A stretch of DNA of 64,000 bases from Saturnia japonica (Eukaryota > Arthropoda > Insecta > Lepidoptera > Saturniidae): assembly GCA_033032175.1 (NCBI GenBank), contig CM065326.1, positions 10,186,001 through 10,250,000 of the forward strand. Reading direction: 5' to 3'. Position numbers and translations under genes: made by a program. The notes beneath the pieces were generated by a model. It saw only the letters and a program-made list of their open reading frames with translations. It did not search any database and was not told where the DNA came from. Positions 61,451 through 64,000 of the stretch are shown here, piece by piece; position 1 is the first letter of the stretch; every line of letters begins with the position of its first letter.

Positions 61451-61715
61451 AACAAATAGAGTCGCTGATGGTTTTTACAGCTTTACCGGACTTCGGGGCG
61501 AGCGCTCAAGGCGCTTAGCCGCGATAGCGTGGGTAACAAACGCGCAAGGATACCAAAGTGACCGGACCTCGGCTTGGGCTGTTGCCGCGATTGCAATGAA
61601 GTCACGATCTGACTAATTCTATATGCGTAAAATTCGAGCTAAACTAACATATACATATACACATGTTTCTGCCTCCTGGGAGGAAGGAAGGAACAAGTGT
61701 ATATGTATTTAGTGA
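61451..61715 (-). repeat. Hairpin-associated dispersed repeat, copy 3
   Basis: In reverse orientation to 39851-40560. The hairpin (61651-61708) pairs ATACATATACACATGTTTC and GCCTCC with GGAGG and GAACAAGTGTATATGTAT. Next to it are TTTAGCTCGAATTTTACG (minus strand) and the GC-rich part with GCGCTCGCCCCGAAGTCCGG. Confidence 0.65.
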
Positions 61716-64000
61716 TCAAAAAATATGGTCTAAACTATCTAGCGTAAAACAAAGAAAAATATAACGGTTTTATCACCATCTGCATGATAATCGCTACTCA
61801 GTCGGGCGCAGATATATACCCATCCCTTTTGATTAGTAGATACATCGGTTGATCTCGGAACGCCTCATGGATGTTGAGCCTAGTGTACGCTCCATAAGGA
61901 ATTATGGAGTTTGAGGCCTCTTAGGTAATCTATACAACTAAATAAACTTGAAATGTTTGTTTGTAATGTCAAAATAACAACTTTTTACTAAATGCAGGTG
62001 GATTTTTGAGATGGGGCAGTAAGGGTTGGTTACTCTATCCGTTGTAGCTACATGAAAACTTTCTAAAAAGACTGTTCTTAACTTTTTGAGATATTTTGAT
62101 CGCTATTTAAATGTCGTCCTCCTGGGAGTCCCACACTTAATTACCTTTTTTTCTATTCGCATCGCTAAGGGTAATATTAAAAAAAAACTCCCACCTGGCA
62201 ACAGTACTGGGGGCCTTATTTAGTTCTGTCTTCTCCGACTCGGGCTTCCGATGGGTTTACTAGGTACGTCACTGATTTATTTCCTTTCATAATGACTACA
62301 ATTTCACATACGATCTTTTAATTCCAAATTAAGCATAACTTGTATTATGGTGACTAAATAGCTGATACTTATACATTAAGGATTTTTGCTTCTATTATAT
62401 GTTCATTAATTGCTCACCAAATATAAAATAGATTTGAAAAAAATTGAAAAGGTCGCTCGAGGATAATAAAAAAACTCCAAAATGGTAAAGAAGTATTATT
62501 TTATTTTTTCTCTTTAATCAGTTTTGGTCTACGGTTGGACATTATAAGTATTCTAATAAAAATAAAGTTGTTTTTTCACTTTTCGCTCACGATTTTTTTA
62601 TTATTAAAGTAACGTAGATGTTTTCGAGCGACCTCTAAATGTAAATAATGTGAATATTTCACAACTTTTTTTGCTTTCACATATACATATTCGTTGTGGA
62701 TATATTCGATAATAGAAATAAAGCAAGATCCATAAAGAAAAAAAGATAAATACAATATTATTACTGCTTATTTTAATTAAATTAAGTCAATTTAAGTTCG
62801 GTTTTTATGTTGCTTTTTATATGTCGTGCTTTAGTTCTGTTCCTTGATGTCCATTGTCCAGTATATGTAAAAAACGCTGAGTATTTTTTTGTAAATTCGC
62901 TCGAAACATCTAAAATGACGTTAATTTAATAATGAAAAATAAAACGAAAAAAAAGTTTTTTTTAAATCTAGTGCGAATTTAGAAAAAAATTTAAATTAAC
63001 AAAATTTTCATATAAATAAGAATAGTTTTTTTGGCTACCTTACTATATGTATAAACATAGATATTTAACACCAAGACACAAAACTGAGGATTATGCTCAA
63101 CACACAGTGGAATGTGAGTGGTAAGAAGCGATAATAGTACCCGACCTCAACTGGACCGCAACAACCATACCCATGGTAATAAACCCATCACAGGAATTCT
63201 CTTTTTAGCAAGTTATCGTTATTTCAATTTCATGATGATTTTTTAAAATAGTATATAACATTGCATAGTGACGACTATAGAGATCTGTGGACGACGTCGA
63301 CATTGTAACTGATGGTAAGTACAATGCAATAAGAAAACATTAGTGACCACCGAAAAATCGGTAATCCATCGACGTTCATCGCTGTCATGTTTGTAAGCCT
63401 CTTTGCAGCTGCTTATACATACGCTGGTTGATCCCGAAACGCGACAAAGCAAAAGAGTCTCTTCTGCAATGGGCTTATCACCAAGTAGGTATATAGTGTT
63501 CGGTTGTACTGTGTTTTTACCAACAAGTTAGGTGAAGCAGCGGCTTCAGGGCCTATAGGGCTAACAGTAAAGTCAGATCTAAAAAAAGTGCTTAGCAAGT
63601 TAATTTTATTTAGATGGTTTTTACCAGACACTGGGCGAAACTCTGTCGCCTGGATCTATATAAACACAATAGCTTTGCCCCGCAAATCCGCACGCCTTTG
63701 TTAAGCAGTTAATATTTTCATCCCGTAATTTTATATTTATATCTAAATCGCTCGTGAATCAATTGTTTTACGATTCCTTTAAACATTGGCAATTATTGTG
63801 GCATATCAATTGGGAAATAATATAATCTCTGTGTAAAAATTTCATAAAAATCGGTGGGCCGTTTTTAGTTCAGTCGTAACGCCTACCAAAGATATGGGTG
63901 ATATATGAAGGCCATTAATTGATTTGTAAAAAAAAAATTATATAAAAAAAATTATGTTATTAAATTATACAAAGCTCTTATTGTCGATACGATCGAACTG
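61716..64000. other. Intergenic DNA to the right edge, repeats only
   Basis: No gene recognised. A GTAGATGTTTTCGAGCGA segment at 62612-62629 and its inverted partner at 62896-62912 may be ends of a MITE. The part 63350-63480 matches 46600-46720, and 63535-63570 (GGCTTCAGGGCCTATAGGGC) is a fragment of the hairpin repeat family. Confidence 0.4.

Overview
The window is nuclear DNA from an insect, almost certainly a moth or butterfly. It is AT-rich, its genes have many small exons with GT-AG introns, and it carries the repeat set usual for Lepidoptera: tRNA-derived SINEs, CR1- and RTE-type LINE ends, Helitron-like termini ending in CTAGT, Tc1/mariner, Merlin and hAT elements, and palindromic MITEs. 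No bacterial, viral or CRISPR features were seen. Most of the sequence is intron or repeat. Exon calls come from reading splice sites and reading phase by eye.

Left part (1-9.7 kb), all on the minus strand: a broken basic coiled-coil ORF running off the left edge (1-548); a possible 57-residue three-exon gene (2002-3289); and the first six coding exons of EIPR1 (4912-9668), a WD40 partner of the endosomal tethering complexes EARP and GARP. A 5'-truncated CR1-like LINE sits in EIPR1 intron 2. A Merlin DNA transposon with a perfect 8-bp target duplication lies only 80 bp upstream of the EIPR1 start codon. The C-terminal half of EIPR1 was not found in the window.

Centre (17.8-58.7 kb), minus strand: one large gene for a secreted pacifastin-type serine protease inhibitor. 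Thirteen coding exons keep one reading frame of 521 codons plus stop. They encode a signal peptide, a two-cysteine spacer and nine complete six-cysteine pacifastin domains. Predicted reactive-site P1 residues, in protein order, are R, K, Q, N, R, R, R, L and I, so the protein looks like a multi-headed inhibitor aimed mainly at trypsin-like proteases. A TATA box, an arthropod initiator and a DPE-like site lie upstream of exon 1. Intron 1 is 24 kb and full of transposons. A possible small nested gene or alternative 3' end (22421-22600) lies between exons 7 and 8.

Transposon landscape: a 2.5-kb Tc1/mariner-superfamily element with inverted repeats of about 550 bp (30842-33350), a BED-finger hAT element (35346-37140), a mariner (50016-51285), a nearly intact Tc1 (52895-54494), a 132-bp tandem array cut by a tiny RTE insertion with a 13-bp target duplication (46780-47600), three copies of one SINE, and several MITEs. 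From about 58.9 kb to the right edge I see only repeats and unassigned AT-rich DNA.
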